Assembly (NCBI GenBank): GCA_022615595.1
Contig: JAKEGI010000141.1
Span: 1 to 6,378, forward strand
Direction of reading: 5' to 3'
Origin: Bacteroidales bacterium
GTDB lineage: Bacteria; Bacteroidota; Bacteroidia; Bacteroidales; VadinHA17
DNA: 6,378 nt
Under the pieces are notes generated by a model. The model saw only the letters and a program-made list of their open reading frames with translations, did not search any database and was not told the origin of the DNA. Below are positions 5,897-6,378 of this stretch, piece by piece (positions within the stretch are counted from its first letter, which is position 1; each line of letters begins with the position of its first letter). A program made the position numbers and the translations under genes.

Positions 5897-6378
5897 TCAT
5901 ACAGGCATTTCAGGGAGCTGCCAGCCATCGCGGTAAGTGTGCTTTATCATCTCCCGGGCAAACTGACTTGCACTCATCGGGTCGGTATATTTGCTTGTAA
6001 ACGTCGGATGGCCGTCAGTGATGCTGAAATGATCTTCAAGGCATATCTTGATGGTTTCGGCATCGCTGATATTGGTGAACTCCATCTTTTCACCGTCCCA
6101 TTCCAGTATCTTGTTCAGACCCTGCAGCCTCACAGCCAGGACACCCATTACAACCATCTCATTGAACGGTCCGGCTTCGGAGAAGTCTGACTTGGTCAGC
6201 ACCCTCGACTCGGGAGACTCTTTACAGGCACGTACCCAATCCATCTCATGACCCCCGCTCGTGGCGTTCTCCACGCGTCTTTCGGTCTGCGGAGCATTTG
6301 GCACCCTGCCCGAGAGAAGCCATGGATTAATCCCGTAGCATCCGCAGATTAGCTTATCCTTTGTCCCATGGAATATAA
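5897..6378 (-). CDS. Gfo/Idh/MocA family oxidoreductase, C-terminal part (5' end outside window)
   Basis: The reverse-strand frame ends at TGA (5899-5897) and stays open to the right edge, giving 159 residues of C-terminal domain; the NAD(P)-binding Rossmann domain and the catalytic Lys region lie outside. Visible landmarks match the C-terminal domain of Bacteroidota Gfo/Idh/MocA dehydrogenases: FHGTKDKLICGCYGINPWLL near the edge, then SGGHEMDWVRACKES, FSEAGPFNEMVVMGVLAVRL, ILEWDGEKMEFTNISDAE, and a closing DGWQLPEMPV. The gene does not begin at the in-frame GTG at 6304, because clear family sequence continues upstream of it. These enzymes oxidise or reduce sugars and polyols with NAD(P); members encoded beside DUF1080 proteins are known or proposed to oxidise glycosides at C3. 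Whether it carries a Tat or other export signal cannot be seen. It is the upstream gene of the operon with the DUF1080 lipoprotein, 39 bases apart. The family call is firm; the C3-oxidising role is inferred from the neighbour. Confidence 0.9.
   Translation of the reverse strand, partial: IFHGTKDKLICGCYGINPWLLSGRVPNAPQTERRVENATSGGHEMDWVRACKESPESRVLTKSDFSEAGPFNEMVVMGVLAVRLQGLNKILEWDGEKMEFTNISDAETIKICLEDHFSITDGHPTFTSKYTDPMSASQFAREMIKHTYRDGWQLPEMPV

Noticed and set aside
5897..6304. A complete 135-residue protein starting at the GTG at 6304
   Set aside because: The same frame continues to the window edge with clear Gfo/Idh/MocA sequence (HGTKDKLICGCYG), so this is the C-terminus of a longer protein.
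1..6378. CRISPR arrays, tRNA or rRNA genes, insertion sequence ends, riboswitches
   Set aside because: No spaced direct repeats, cloverleaf, transposase frame or recognised leader structure was found on reading both strands; the only strong inverted repeat is at 5067-5099.

Overview
The window looks like a piece of a Bacteroidota chromosome, most likely an environmental or anaerobic member of the Bacteroidales/Marinilabiliales type. The support is protein-based: a gingipain-type C25 peptidase with a C-terminal type IX secretion (T9SS) sorting domain, a propeller-type sensor N-terminus of the kind common in Bacteroidota, two signal peptides that place glutamine at the predicted mature N-terminus, a DUF1080 lipoprotein next to a Gfo/Idh/MocA oxidoreductase, and mostly weak Shine-Dalgarno signals. 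The species assignment is inference.

Layout. (1) Bases 1-579, minus strand: the first 193 residues of a secreted or periplasmic beta-propeller sensor protein, cut by the left edge. (2) Bases 580-695: a short divergent intergenic region that must hold the promoters of both flanking genes. (3) Bases 696-4439, plus strand: a 1247-residue gingipain-like cysteine peptidase with propeptide, catalytic domain, Ig-like domain, CARDB-like repeats, a MAM/choice-of-anchor-J-like module and a T9SS sorting domain. (4) Bases 4459-5043, plus strand: a small cytoplasmic HD-domain phosphohydrolase 19 bases downstream, probably on the same transcript. (5) Bases 5044-5122: a convergent intergenic region with a 33-base near-perfect palindrome, probably a bidirectional terminator or a dispersed palindromic repeat. 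(6) Bases 5123-5857, minus strand: a DUF1080 (3-keto-glycoside hydrolase family) lipoprotein. (7) Bases 5897-6378, minus strand: the C-terminal end of a Gfo/Idh/MocA oxidoreductase, cut by the right edge and lying upstream of the DUF1080 gene in the same operon.

Two functional groups can be read. On the right, an oxidoreductase plus a DUF1080 protein fit the oxidise-at-C3-then-cleave route of glycoside breakdown. In the middle, a cell-surface or secreted protease shares a divergent promoter region with a sensor-type protein, which suggests, but does not prove, regulation linked to an extracellular cue. No RNA gene, CRISPR array, insertion sequence or phage feature was seen. There is no gene-free stretch longer than 300 bases. 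I did not find a clearly new biological system; the most interesting points are the probable loss of gingipain specificity residues in the peptidase, its divergent pairing with the sensor, and the 3-keto-sugar gene pair.
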